From Candidatus Gastranaerophilales bacterium (lineage in GTDB: Bacteria > Cyanobacteriota > Vampirovibrionia > Gastranaerophilales > Gastranaerophilaceae), in assembly GCA_021199975.1 (NCBI GenBank), contig JAJQHF010000113.1, forward strand, positions 2,809 through 16,854: a stretch of DNA of 14,046 nt, given 5' to 3'. The notes beneath the pieces were generated by a model, which saw only the letters and a list, made by a program, of their open reading frames with translations, ran no database searches and was not told the origin of the DNA. Of this stretch, positions 13,995 to 14,046 are shown in pieces. Numbering within the stretch: position 1 is the stretch's first letter; each line of letters begins with the position of its first letter. The translations under genes and the position numbers were made by a program.

Positions 13995-14046
13995 TTGAAG
14001 TTAGTACAATTATTTTTTTTGATTTTAAGTATTCTTTTTATAACTG
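13995..14046 (+). CDS. N-terminus of a probable exported or membrane protein, cut by the window edge
   Basis: A frame from TTG 13995 runs open to the edge and reads (M)KLVQLFFLILSILFIT, a lysine followed by an unbroken hydrophobic stretch, as in a signal peptide or N-terminal anchor. An in-frame TGA at 13974-13976 limits the start, and TTG is the only usual start codon after it. AAGAG (13982-13986) lies 8 nt upstream as a possible ribosome binding site. It is transcribed divergently from the small GNAT-like gene. Only about 17 codons are visible, so the product is unknown, and T-rich DNA can mimic such a stretch by chance. Confidence 0.45.
   Translation, partial: MKLVQLFFLILSILFIT

Noticed and set aside
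1..14046. CRISPR array, tRNA or rRNA genes, insertion sequences, phage or defence genes.
   Set aside because: No regular direct repeats, cloverleaf-like genes, transposase or integrase motifs or terminal inverted repeats were seen, and coding sequence fills nearly all of the window with ordinary genes.

Overview
The window is an AT-rich bacterial chromosome segment with dense, intact housekeeping and signalling genes. I see no mobile element, CRISPR array, rRNA or tRNA. lpxI and lpxB make this an outer-membrane (lipid A-producing) bacterium. My best inference is a gut-type relative of the Cyanobacteria, of the Melainabacteria / Vampirovibrionia (Gastranaerophilales) kind. The clues are the base composition, the use of LpxI, the TSCPD protein, several HD-GYP proteins, and a terminal small protein whose N-terminus resembles short proteins I associate with that group. 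No 16S or other decisive marker is present, so the placement is tentative.

Region 1 (1-3359, + strand): a possible tail of a PhoU-like gene, a PiT-family phosphate transporter, a small cysteine-rich TSCPD protein, then lpxI and lpxB. The last two overlap by ATGA and encode consecutive lipid A steps: UDP-2,3-diacylglucosamine to lipid X, then lipid X plus UDP-diacylglucosamine to the lipid A disaccharide.

Region 2 (3360-7410): a c-di-GMP-type signalling neighbourhood. A GAF-like/GGDEF/HD-GYP protein has a degenerate GGDKI motif but an intact HD-GYP site. A REC/HD-GYP response regulator has all its phosphorylation and phosphodiesterase residues. Between them, on the opposite strand, lies a family 2 glycosyltransferase. 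Both HD-GYP genes follow TGTTATAAT extended -10 elements. The leader of the first also carries a perfect 8-bp inverted repeat that overlaps a second hairpin.

Region 3 (7394-13858, - strand): in transcription order, a small GNAT-like unknown protein, galE (UDP-glucose 4-epimerase), mtaB (tRNA methylthiotransferase) and dnaE (replicative DNA polymerase III alpha). galE and mtaB are coupled by a 4-nt gap and have a good promoter. dnaE has its own likely promoter and a strong Shine-Dalgarno, and its 3' end overlaps the response regulator by 17 bp. DnaE is continuous across the site where many Cyanobacteria carry the split DnaE intein.

Region 4 (13859-14046): a divergent intergenic region, then the first codons of what looks like an exported or membrane protein running off the right edge. 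I found no clearly new multi-gene system. The most promising leads are the pseudo-cyclase/phosphodiesterase fusion with its structured leader and the GNAT-like unknown.
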